From Lysobacteraceae bacterium (lineage in GTDB: Bacteria; Pseudomonadota; Gammaproteobacteria; Steroidobacterales; Steroidobacteraceae): a DNA stretch of 10,433 nt. The notes under the pieces were generated by a model. It saw only the letters and a program-made list of their open reading frames with translations. It was not told the DNA's origin and ran no database searches. The stretch is from NCBI GenBank assembly GCA_012516015.1, contig JAAYXG010000619.1:1-10433 (forward strand). The letters run 5' to 3'. Below, piece after piece: positions 1 to 5,757 of the stretch. Both the position numbers and the translations under genes were made by a program. Positions within the stretch are counted from its first letter, which is position 1; every line of letters starts with the position of its first letter.

Positions 1-1
1 C

Positions 2-901
2 GCCGTTCATCCCATGGATTCGGACCGCGTGTTGTTCTTTGCGCGAAGACCGGGCACGCAGTGCTTCGAGCTCGACATGACGTCCAAGCGAGTGAGCGTC
101 GCATTCGAAACGCGTGCTGGACAGCACCTATCCGGCCATGGCGTGTTCTCCGCAGACGGCGATGTACTGTTCACGCCCGAGCACGATTACGAACGCATTC
201 GCGGCATCGTCAGCGTTCGAGATGCCCGCAGCTACGAAGTGATCGAGGAAATCGACACGCGCGGCATCGATCCGCATGAGCTCGCCTGGCTTCCGGGACA
301 ACGCAGGCTGATGGTCGCGAACGGCGGGATCTTGACTCATCCGCGGACTTATCGGCGCAAGCTGAACATCGACACGATGGATCCGTCGCTCAGCGTGCTC
401 AATGCAAAGAACGGCGCCTGTTTGGAGCAGTGGCGCTTGCCGGAACATCTCTTGAGCATTCGCCACTTGTCAGTCGCAAGCGACGGTACTGCCGCAGTCG
501 GTCTGCAGTACGAGGGGCCTCGGACGCGCGCACCGAGCGTCGTCGCGCTCTACCGGCGCGCGCGCGGCCTAACTCAGCTCGACTGCCCGACCGAAGCACT
601 CGCGGCGCTCAACGGCTACGTCGCCAGCGTGTGCATCAGCGAGCGCGATGACTTGATCGCCGCCAGCTGTCCCTACGGCGAGGGCGTCGCGTGCTGGTCG
701 AAGCGGTCAGGCGTATTCCGCGGCATCGCCCGCGCGAGCGAAGCGTATGGCCTGTCGCGAGGCGGCGACGGTCACATCTACGCTTCGCGACGCGACGGCA
801 GCGCTTTCGAGATAGATAAAACTGGACTGCGGTCACAAAACATAGAAATCGCGAGCTCGAAACCGATTCGGTGGGACGATCACTGGGTCGCAGCCATTTG
901 A
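2..901 (+). CDS. DUF1513 family beta-propeller protein, 5' end cut off by the window
   Basis: The frame is open to the window edge: the codons before the first ATG (position 14) read A-V-H-P and continue into the family-like stretch VLFFARRPGTQCFELD, so the true start lies upstream. The protein resembles the DUF1513 family (envelope proteins predicted to fold as beta-propellers). Visible hallmarks are GIDPHELAWLPG, then VANGGILTHP, then KLNIDTMDPSL, all in the order usual for the family. In other genomes DUF1513 genes often follow imelysin-like (M75) and di-heme oxidoreductase (DUF1111) genes in loci linked to iron uptake. That is family knowledge, and those partners are not in this window. 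The gene ends with TGA at 899-901, 47 bases before the next gene on the same strand. Family assignment is fairly secure; the molecular function is unknown. Confidence 0.85.
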   Translation, partial: AVHPMDSDRVLFFARRPGTQCFELDMTSKRVSVAFETRAGQHLSGHGVFSADGDVLFTPEHDYERIRGIVSVRDARSYEVIEEIDTRGIDPHELAWLPGQRRLMVANGGILTHPRTYRRKLNIDTMDPSLSVLNAKNGACLEQWRLPEHLLSIRHLSVASDGTAAVGLQYEGPRTRAPSVVALYRRARGLTQLDCPTEALAALNGYVASVCISERDDLIAASCPYGEGVACWSKRSGVFRGIARASEAYGLSRGGDGHIYASRRDGSAFEIDKTGLRSQNIEIASSKPIRWDDHWVAAI

Positions 902-910
902 GTCGGCGGG

Positions 911-916
911 CATAAT
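911..916 (+). promoter_or_regulatory. possible -10 box CATAAT before the outer-membrane protein gene
   Basis: CATAAT matches the sigma-70 -10 consensus at five of six positions and lies 32 bases before the ATG at 949. No convincing -35 box stands at 16-18 bases upstream, where the DNA is still coding. The downstream gene may therefore have its own weak or activator-dependent promoter, or be read through from the DUF1513 gene. Confidence 0.25.
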
Positions 917-948
917 CGGGCTCGCTTGCCGCATGGAATGGAGCCTCG

Positions 949-1815
949 ATGCCATTGCTCACACCGACTCCTCGAGTCATTTCGCCGTTCGTTGCGCTGG
1001 GCGCCGCATTGGCGCTCGCGATGCCGCAGCTCGCGCCCGCACAGTCCGCAGCGCACCTGCCGGATTGGGCGCCGAAGCCGCCGCCGCGCGTCTCCGAAGA
1101 CGCCTTTCGGGCCGAAGTGCTCATGCTGTATACCGGTTTCGACACACAGCTTCGCGTCGATGAGTCGTTGACGAATCAAGGCACGCAGATCTCCGCCGAA
1201 GACGACCTCGGACTCGATGACTCCAAGCTGCTCGTGCAAGGCGAGCTGACTCTGCTCCCGGGCGAGCGCCACCTCGTGCGCTTGAGCGGCATGACGACGC
1301 GGCGTCGTGCCGAGAAGGATATCGAGACCGTCATCGAATTCGACGATGAGGTCTATGACATCGGCGAGCGCGTCAACAGCGAGCTCAACCTCACGATGTT
1401 CGGTCTGACCTACGGATATCGTTTTCTCGTCAAGGAGCGCGGCGAGCTCACGGGAACCTTCGGCATTCAGATCGCCGAGGTCGAGGCAAACGCGGTCGTT
1501 CGCAGTCGCGTCGTTCGAGAATCGGAAAGCGGCGTTGCTCCGGTGCCGTTCATCGGCGTCGAAGGCCGCTTCGATTTCAGCAGCCGGTGGTCCGCGGAAG
1601 CGCGCCTTCAGTACCTCACGGCCGACATAGAAGATGTGGACGGCTCGATCACCGATGCGCGCTTCGCGCTCACTTGGCGCAAGAATCCGTATCTCGTGTT
1701 CGGACTCGGCTATCGGAGCTTTGCGATCGAAGTCGATTCGCGCAACGAAAGCACGCCCGGGTTCGTCGACCTGAGCATGGACGGCCCGCTATTGTTCATG
1801 CGGGCGAGCCTGTGA
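949..1815 (+). CDS. exported outer-membrane beta-barrel protein (hypothetical)
   Basis: The 288-residue product begins with a signal peptide: a hydrophobic run around residues 11-26 (PFVALGAALALAMPQ) ending in an Ala-rich cleavage region (APAQSA, about residues 29-34). The rest alternates polar and hydrophobic residues in short strands separated by turns, as in outer-membrane barrels. Examples are VLMLYTGFDTQLRV, LTMFGLTYGYRFLV, GTFGIQIAEVEA, RWSAEARLQYLTA and YLVFGLGYRSFAIEV. The acidic turn AEDDLGLDDSK near residue 80 resembles a motif seen in OmpW-like or other small barrel proteins of Gammaproteobacteria. The last residue is Leu (MRASL) rather than the Phe or Trp favoured by the BAM machinery, although the final strand is otherwise typical. 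The start is supported by GGAATGGAG at 935-943, five bases before the ATG. Substrate and role are unknown; it could be a structural barrel rather than a channel. Confidence 0.8.
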   Translation: MPLLTPTPRVISPFVALGAALALAMPQLAPAQSAAHLPDWAPKPPPRVSEDAFRAEVLMLYTGFDTQLRVDESLTNQGTQISAEDDLGLDDSKLLVQGELTLLPGERHLVRLSGMTTRRRAEKDIETVIEFDDEVYDIGERVNSELNLTMFGLTYGYRFLVKERGELTGTFGIQIAEVEANAVVRSRVVRESESGVAPVPFIGVEGRFDFSSRWSAEARLQYLTADIEDVDGSITDARFALTWRKNPYLVFGLGYRSFAIEVDSRNESTPGFVDLSMDGPLLFMRASL

Positions 1816-1824
1816 GCTTAGGCG

Positions 1825-1892
1825 GTAGGTCGGAATTTATTCCGACACTCAACGATGAACGATGCGATGTGTCGGAATAAATCCCGACCTAC
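1825..1892. repeat. REP-like inverted repeat with nested palindromes; probable bidirectional terminator
   Basis: Two 24-base arms (1825-1848 and 1869-1892) are reverse complements with one mismatch (A1834 against C1883) and enclose a 20-base loop. Each arm also contains its own 18-base palindrome. In the left arm GTCGGAAT and ATTCCGAC flank TT perfectly; in the right arm the pair flanks AA with one mismatch. The element fills the gap between convergent genes ending at 1815 and 1922. Paired inverted units of this form resemble REP/BIME elements, which are dispersed in gammaproteobacterial genomes and mobilised by RAYT transposases. No RAYT gene is present here. The hairpin could also end transcription from both sides or protect the 3' ends of the mRNAs. 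There is only this one copy in the window, so dispersal is inferred. Confidence 0.75.
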
Positions 1893-1921
1893 ATTAGAAC
1901 ATTGCCCGGCAACACGACTCG

Positions 1922-2335
1922 CTAGCCGCCGTCCGTCGCCTGGTGCTCGCCGCTTTCCGCCGGAAGGGGCTGCAACATCACGATCCCGGGCTCCTGCGTA
2001 GGCATCTCAGCAGGCACCGGTTCGGTCTGCTCGGGGACCGGCATATTGCTGTATTTCTCGTTGATGTGATGGAACGCGCGCACGAACGCGTCGACACCCG
2101 CAACGACGACGGCGACCGGAACCAACGCAAGAACGCACATGATCGTCCATCGCGCCGGCGCCGGCCGCGAGCGTTCGCGCTCGCGCTCGCGCTCCAACTC
2201 GAGCGTCTCCTGCGCGCGTGCCTGAATGGCACGCTGCAAGTCCGTCGGCGGACGATGAAACGGCAAGATTTGAGCACTCGCCGGATTCGGCTCGTGCCCT
2301 GATTCGGTGAGACGTTCTTCGGAAGAGTGAGTCAT
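1922..2335 (-). CDS. hypothetical single-pass membrane protein, Glu/Arg-rich
   Basis: I do not recognise a family. The 137-residue product starts at MTHSSEERL and has a polar N-terminal part. Residues about 45-57 (LELERERERERSR) form a charged, probably helical stretch. One transmembrane helix follows at about 63-85 (TIMCVLALVPVAVVVAGVDA), and then a Pro/Glu-rich tail of about 50 residues. Basic residues just before the helix suggest an N-in topology with the tail in the periplasm. The frame stays open upstream to 2794, but that extension overlaps the cysteine-rich gene and lacks a second good start, so the ATG at 2333-2335 was chosen. Its ribosome site is weak (GAGG, 11 bases away). The ER repeat is written by three tandem TCGCGC hexamers on the plus strand (2175-2192), so its length could vary without a frameshift. 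The gene converges with the barrel gene across the REP-like element. Confidence 0.6.
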   Translation of the reverse strand: MTHSSEERLTESGHEPNPASAQILPFHRPPTDLQRAIQARAQETLELERERERERSRPAPARWTIMCVLALVPVAVVVAGVDAFVRAFHHINEKYSNMPVPEQTEPVPAEMPTQEPGIVMLQPLPAESGEHQATDGG

Positions 2336-2542
2336 GAAAACCGGAGCCTCGCTGTCGGCAAACGCTTCGATCCCCTGACGAGGATCGTCCCGCGTTGGTT
2401 GCTGGCGCTGCGTGCGGCAAGCGGACGATACGCCAGAGTGTACCCCGGCGCCCCGCGCCTTAGAATCGGAAGACCCACGATGGCGTTGCGGGGTTCCCCT
2501 CGCACGTGTAAACGCTTGAAAAGCCAGCGCATAGTGCAGCAC

Positions 2543-2586
2543 ACACCGCCAGGATCCTTGGCTCCGCGTGCGCTGTCTGGCGGTGT
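2543..2586. repeat. perfect 10-bp inverted repeat upstream of the cysteine-rich gene
   Basis: ACACCGCCAG (2543-2552) and CTGGCGGTGT (2577-2586) are exact reverse complements with a 24-base spacer. The right arm overlaps the place where a -35 box would sit for the TAGAAT at 2602. It could be an operator, or a leader hairpin if transcription starts at the upstream TAGAAT (2461-2466). There is no T-tract after it, so a terminator is less likely. Confidence 0.45.
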
Positions 2587-2601
2587 CCGGTCCAACGGTC
2601 T

Positions 2602-2607
2602 TAGAAT
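2602..2607 (+). promoter_or_regulatory. possible -10 box TAGAAT for the cysteine-rich protein gene
   Basis: TAGAAT lies 29 bases before the ATG at 2637, which would give a leader of about 20 bases containing the GAGG ribosome site. The same 12-base context occurs at 2459-2470. No good -35 hexamer is seen; the position is partly occupied by the right arm of the 10+10 dyad (2577-2586), which would suit a regulated promoter. Confidence 0.35.
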
Positions 2608-2636
2608 CGGATGAAACTCTTCGATCGAGGCGCCTT

Positions 2637-3113
2637 ATGAACTCGCGACTCCTCGTCCTCTGCGCTGCACTTGCCTGCATTGGGACGGCATCGACGCCGG
2701 CGGATGACTTCTCGATCAGCGCCGAGGTCAACGGCGTCGGGATGGAAGCGAAATCCGAGCGCGAGACACCGCGCAAGACGAAGGCGTCCTGCACCGCTCA
2801 GTGCAACAGCGCGCACGCGCGCTGCGGCAGCCAGGTACGCCGTGCGCGACAGCAGTGTTCCCGAGTCGCCGTGACGGGCGGAAGAGAATCGTTCGAGCCG
2901 TACCAGGATCCTGAAGTCTTCTGCGCGTACTTCCGGCGCCCGCGCAATTGCGGCCCGGGATGCGAGGCGCGCTTCGCTCAGCATTTCGCCATGTGCATGA
3001 AAGCGGTCGATAACCCGGCAAGCATGCGCCAGGACTGCATGGATCAGGAACGGCAGGCGCAAAACTTCTGCCGGCAGGAATTGCGCGAGTGCGAAATGGC
3101 GTGCAGGTCCTGA
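2637..3113 (+). CDS. secreted cysteine-rich protein with mirrored cysteine spacing
   Basis: The 158-residue product begins with a signal peptide (LLVLCAALACIGTAST), cleaved probably near residues 20-22 before DDFSISAEV. A lipoprotein reading at C14 (sequence ALAC) is possible, but the lipobox is poor. The mature part has 12 cysteines: 52, 56, 63, 74, 96, 105, 109, 120, 134, 145, 152 and 156. The first four are spaced x3, x6, x10 and the last four x10, x6, x3, an exact mirror. Both segments look helical and are rich in Arg, Gln and Glu. This suggests an antiparallel helical pair stapled by four disulphides (52-156, 56-152, 63-145, 74-134), which is inference. I recognise no family. The start is fixed by GAGG (2627-2630) six bases before the ATG; an earlier ATG at 2568 would place residues before the signal peptide. 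The gene converges with the DksA-like gene, 13 bases away. Confidence 0.8.
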   Translation: MNSRLLVLCAALACIGTASTPADDFSISAEVNGVGMEAKSERETPRKTKASCTAQCNSAHARCGSQVRRARQQCSRVAVTGGRESFEPYQDPEVFCAYFRRPRNCGPGCEARFAQHFAMCMKAVDNPASMRQDCMDQERQAQNFCRQELRECEMACRS

Positions 3114-3122
3114 GCCGTTCGC

Positions 3123-3138
3123 CCGACTACAAGGTCGG
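3123..3138. terminator. small hairpin at the convergent junction
   Basis: CCGAC (3123-3127) and GTCGG (3134-3138) form a 5-bp stem with a six-base loop that overlaps the stop codon of the minus-strand gene (3127-3129). It is the only dyad I see in the 13-base gap between the two convergent genes. With no T-tract, it is a weak terminator candidate. Confidence 0.2.
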
Positions 3139-3519
3139 CGTGACCGGTGAAACGTAAGTCTTTTCGTGTAGTTCCTGGCACTTCACGCAGCGCGCTGCGG
3201 TCGGTTCCGCTTCCAGGCGCTCGAGCGGAATCTCCTGGCCGCAGTCGATACACTCGCCGAAGCGCCCCTGTTTGAGTCGCAGCATCGCGGCCTCGATGCG
3301 CCGCAACTCGTCCGCATCGCGATTGATATCGAACAGGTTGAGATCCACGATGAGAGCCGAAAAGGATTCATCACCTGCGTCCCGCATTCTGCCGGCGATC
3401 TCGAGGTGCGTCTCATCGTTCGAGCGCTCGAGAGTGGCGCGGATTTCGTCCCGGAGCTGCCGCGCGCGGTCTCTCAAGCGAGCTTCGAACTCCGCTGCTT
3501 GCTGTTGATCGAGTGCCAT
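3127..3519 (-). CDS. DksA/TraR family C4 zinc-finger protein
   Basis: This is a 130-residue protein of the DksA/TraR family, whose members insert a coiled coil into the secondary channel of RNA polymerase and alter promoter kinetics, often with ppGpp. The C-terminal zinc finger is intact: C90-I-D-C93 and C111-V-K-C114, followed by a short helix. Residues about 4-45 and 57-85 are charged and helical and would form the two coiled-coil strands. At the predicted tip, D47-A-G-D50-E-S52 aligns with the DxxDxA motif of Escherichia coli DksA; both aspartates are kept and the alanine is serine. At 130 residues it is a little shorter than DksA (about 150). The start is the ATG at 3517-3519, with GAGG eight bases before it; the frame stays open further upstream but would overlap the divergent transporter. 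It is divergent from the DMT transporter at 3601. Family is secure, but whether it acts as DksA is not. Confidence 0.88.
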   Translation of the reverse strand: MALDQQQAAEFEARLRDRARQLRDEIRATLERSNDETHLEIAGRMRDAGDESFSALIVDLNLFDINRDADELRRIEAAMLRLKQGRFGECIDCGQEIPLERLEAEPTAARCVKCQELHEKTYVSPVTPTL

Positions 3520-3558
3520 CCGCCGCGCCTCGTCTATTGGCCGATCGCCACCCAATGA

Positions 3559-3581
3559 AACCCGCAACACAGGAGCGGGTT
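3559..3581. promoter_or_regulatory. 7+7 dyad in the divergent DksA-like / DMT transporter region
   Basis: AACCCGC (3559-3565) and GCGGGTT (3575-3581) are exact reverse complements around nine bases. They sit in the 81-base gap between two divergent start codons, 20 bases before the transporter ATG. The site may be an operator or a hairpin in the transporter leader. No clear -10/-35 pair is visible in this gap. Confidence 0.4.
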
Positions 3582-3600
3582 CCCTGCCACGGCGGACACG

Positions 3601-4617
3601 ATGCGCACGCCGCGATCTGAGGCTTACGCCACGCTGTCGGCAAACGTGCGCGGCATCGTCGCAATGCTTGCCGCGGTCGCCACGTTTGCGGTCATGGATC
3701 TTTCCATGAAGCGACTCGTCGAGACGTACCCCGCGATTCAAGTCACTTTTTTGCGCGGCGTCACATCGCTTCCGCTGCTTCTCGCCGCAACCGGGCTGCT
3801 CGGCCGATGGGGCGATCTCGTACCGCGCCGATGGACGCTTCATCTCGTGCGGGGCCTGCTCAGCGTCTTCGTGCTATGGGCATTCGTCTATGCGGTCAAG
3901 CTGCTGTCGCTCGGCGATGCTTACGCGATCTTCATGTCCGCGCCGTTGGTCATTACCGCACTGTCGGTGCCGATGCTCGGCGAGCGCGTTGGCTGGCGGC
4001 GCTGGCTGGCCGTGTGCGTCGGGTTGATCGGCGTTCTCGTCATCCTCAAACCTTCAGGGAACAACTGGATCAGTCTCGGCGGACTTGCCGCACTCGCCGC
4101 TTCGATCGGCTATGCGATCAATGCGCTCACGATTCGCATCCTCTCTCGATCGGATACCGCGGATGCCACGATCGTCTGGCCGCTCGTCATTCTCGCTGCG
4201 GCGAGCGGGTTCATCGCCCTGCCCGCCTGGGTACCGCTGCGTTTGGAGCATGCGGCCTGGATCGCGACGCTCGGGATCACGGGCGCGCTGGCTCAACACT
4301 TGATGACCTATGCGTTTCGACGCGCGACGCCCGCCGTGCTCGCACCGCTCGAGTACACGGCACTCGCCTGGGCGATGCTCTTCGACTACGTCGTCTGGGC
4401 GACGACGCCAAGCCTCAGAATGTTGGCGGGTGCGGCGATCATCGTCGCGAGCGGTCTATATGTATTTCAACGGGAGCGACGCGTCGCGGCACGACACAGC
4501 GCTACAGTGGGCTTGCAGGACCCGAATGCCGGGAAGGATTTTTCGCAGAGACGCAGAGTCGCAGAGGTAGGAAGGACGGAATCGAACGGAGAGGATAATC
4601 GGACTCTTGGTTCCTAG
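3601..4617 (+). CDS. EamA-type drug/metabolite transporter with a repeat-derived C-terminal tail
   Basis: This inner-membrane transporter of the DMT superfamily (EamA family) has 338 residues. Ten hydrophobic segments fall into two EamA halves. The first half runs from IVAMLAAVATFAVMDLSMK to the helix ending GVLVILKPSG (about residues 18-145) and contains the typical PLVITALSVPMLGERVGWRRW. The second half ends with MLAGAAIIVASGLYVF (about 278-293). Such proteins exchange small metabolites or drugs; the substrate cannot be read from the sequence. Residues 315-338 are encoded by a CGCAGAG-type repeat element (SQRRRVAEVG and on to the stop), so the native protein probably ended near residue 305-314. 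The ATG at 3601 is the only start in frame after a stop at 3556-3558, but its ribosome site (GGCGG) is weak. It is divergent from the DksA-like gene and convergent with the second transporter. Confidence 0.88.
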   Translation: MRTPRSEAYATLSANVRGIVAMLAAVATFAVMDLSMKRLVETYPAIQVTFLRGVTSLPLLLAATGLLGRWGDLVPRRWTLHLVRGLLSVFVLWAFVYAVKLLSLGDAYAIFMSAPLVITALSVPMLGERVGWRRWLAVCVGLIGVLVILKPSGNNWISLGGLAALAASIGYAINALTIRILSRSDTADATIVWPLVILAAASGFIALPAWVPLRLEHAAWIATLGITGALAQHLMTYAFRRATPAVLAPLEYTALAWAMLFDYVVWATTPSLRMLAGAAIIVASGLYVFQRERRVAARHSATVGLQDPNAGKDFSQRRRVAEVGRTESNGEDNRTLGS

Positions 4618-4634
4618 CTCCGCGTCTTTGCGAG
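4544..4634. repeat. dispersed CGCAGAG-type inverted repeat overlapping the 3' end of the transporter gene
   Basis: The left end has three tandem octamers, CGCAGAG followed by A, T or G (4544-4551, 4552-4559, 4560-4567). The left arm 4544-4558 pairs with CTCCGCGTCTTTGCG at 4618-4632 at 13 of 15 positions, and one of the two mismatches is a G-U wobble. The centre (about 50 bases) shows no other symmetry. I recall similar CGCAGAGACGCAGAG units between genes in many Proteobacteria; this is from memory, not a search. Here the unit lies across the 3' end of one transporter gene and just before the end of the next, so it may also act as a terminator between convergent genes. Confidence 0.65.
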
Positions 4635-4654
4635 CGTCATTCTTTGCCTTGAAA

Positions 4655-5620
4655 CTAAGAATCCTGCCCCGCGCGAGCGACGTTCGCTCCGCGGCGCCAC
4701 AGAAAGGCGGGCCGCCAATCTTGGAACAACACGAGGGTCACTCCGGCGAGCACGAGTGTCGCGGCTATCACCGCGAGCGGCGTGATGCGCTCACCGAGGA
4801 TAACCGCACCGAGGATCAGCGCCACGACCGGATTGACGAGCGCGTAGGTCGTGACCTTCGAGGCCGGCACTCGAGTCAACAGCCATAGATAACAGTTGAG
4901 GCCGATGATGCTCCCGAACACGATCAAGTAGGCGATCGCGAGCATCGACGCAGTCGAGACGCTCGCCGGATGAAAGTGCCTCCACTCGGCATCGACGAAC
5001 GACATCGAAAGTTGGAAGAGCCCTCCGAACAGCATCTGTGCGCACGTGAAGCTCAACACGTTCTGCACGGTTGCATGACGCTTTTGCACGAGCGTACCCA
5101 GACTCCAGCCGACGACCGCGGCCACGAGGGACAGCAAGTGGAGCGCCTGCACCGATCCGGACAGCGAGCGTGTATGCATGACGATCGCCGCGACGCCCGC
5201 GATCGCGATGGCGGTTCCGACGAGCGCGCGGCGGCTCGGCGCTCGCTTCGAGAAGAACGCCCAATCGAGTACGAGCACCACGACGGGCACCGCCGTGACG
5301 AGCAGCGCCACGATGCCCGACGGGATTCCCTGCTGCGACCACATGACGAAGCCGTTGCCGACACCGGACAGCAGCAAGCCGGTCCAAGCGGCGGCAACCA
5401 AGTTGACGCCGGCAAGCGGTGCTCGATTCCGCAATCTGAGCCACGCATACACGAGCGCTCCGGAAACGAAGAAGCGTATCGCGCCCGAGATGAACGGCGG
5501 CACGGTCTGGATCGCAAAGGCGATCGCAAGATAGGTCGTACCCCAAATGAGATAAATGCCTGCGAACGCCGCGACGATCGGCAGGATCGAGGCGAACGAC
5601 GGATGAAGTCGATGCGTCAT
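4655..5620 (-). CDS. YedA-like DMT superfamily exporter
   Basis: This is a 321-residue inner-membrane protein of the EamA family with ten predicted helices in two repeats. It closely resembles E. coli YedA in pattern: YLIWGTTYLAIAFAIQTVPPF in the first helices, then GVGNGFVMWSQQGIPSGI, and in the second half FGSIIGLNCYLWLL and YALVNPVVALILGAVILGER. YedA-like proteins are thought to export small metabolites; the substrate is unknown here. The chosen start is MTHRLHPSF at 5618-5620, which matches the family's short N-terminus. An upstream in-frame ATG (5675-5677) would add 19 residues and make one of the GTACAG direct repeats coding, so it is less likely. The ribosome site is weak. The gene is divergent from the MocR regulator with 137 bases between start codons, a layout that often means direct control. 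The C-terminal tail (WRRGANVARAGQDS) is cytoplasmic and basic. Confidence 0.88.
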   Translation of the reverse strand: MTHRLHPSFASILPIVAAFAGIYLIWGTTYLAIAFAIQTVPPFISGAIRFFVSGALVYAWLRLRNRAPLAGVNLVAAAWTGLLLSGVGNGFVMWSQQGIPSGIVALLVTAVPVVVLVLDWAFFSKRAPSRRALVGTAIAIAGVAAIVMHTRSLSGSVQALHLLSLVAAVVGWSLGTLVQKRHATVQNVLSFTCAQMLFGGLFQLSMSFVDAEWRHFHPASVSTASMLAIAYLIVFGSIIGLNCYLWLLTRVPASKVTTYALVNPVVALILGAVILGERITPLAVIAATLVLAGVTLVLFQDWRPAFLWRRGANVARAGQDS

Positions 5621-5649
5621 GGCGCTCACATTGCCTGTTGAGCTGGCAA

Positions 5650-5690
5650 GCAGTACAGATTCAGGTAGACTGACCATCGAGCGGTACAGT
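5650..5690. promoter_or_regulatory. GCrGTACAG direct repeats, candidate MocR operator
   Basis: GCAGTACAGAT (5650-5660) and GCGGTACAGTT (5681-5691) are direct repeats agreeing at nine of 11 positions. They begin exactly 31 bases apart, about three helical turns. They lie in the divergent promoter region between the YedA-like exporter and the MocR-type regulator. MocR/PdxR dimers are known to bind direct repeats on one DNA face and are often encoded divergently from their targets. The assignment to this regulator is inference. Confidence 0.55.
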
Positions 5691-5757
5691 TGAAGGCGTC
5701 GACGAATGCCTCACACCATCCGCTCGCTTCGCGAAATGCCTTCATCCGAGTACGTCC

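Larger units (their letters stand above)
2336..2636. other. divergent intergenic region with duplicated promoter-like 12-mer and a dyad
   Basis: This 301-base stretch separates two divergent genes (minus at 2335, plus at 2637). It carries the 12-mer CTTAGAATCGGA twice on the plus strand (2459-2470 and 2600-2611). Each copy contains TAGAAT, a 5-of-6 match to a -10 box. A perfect 10+10 inverted repeat lies at 2543-2552 / 2577-2586. On the minus strand TACACT (2437-2442) is a possible -10 for the membrane protein gene. A 44-codon plus-strand frame starts at 2480 just after the first 12-mer and stops at 2614, but nothing in its sequence argues that it is translated. Confidence 0.45.

Noticed and set aside
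898..916. TTGAGT / CATAAT as a full sigma-70 promoter
   Set aside because: The two hexamers are only seven bases apart, far below the 16-18 needed. Only the -10 candidate was kept.
2480..2614. 44-codon plus-strand frame after the first TAGAAT box
   Set aside because: No ribosome site close to the ATG and an Arg/Ser-rich composition without signal or domain. More likely a leader or plain intergenic DNA.
2336..2794. Upstream extension of the minus-strand membrane protein to 290 residues
   Set aside because: The extension lacks domain signals, overlaps the signal peptide of the cysteine-rich gene and its promoter region, and the compact product from 2335 is more natural.
3559..3581. Dyad before the DMT transporter as a guanidine-type riboswitch
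   Set aside because: It is a single hairpin without the paired ACGR loops of mini-ykkC, and the transporter is an EamA protein rather than an SMR-type guanidine exporter.
4544..4567. Three tandem CGCAGAG octamers as the start of a CRISPR array
   Set aside because: The units are eight bases long with no spacers, and they belong to one arm of an inverted repeat.
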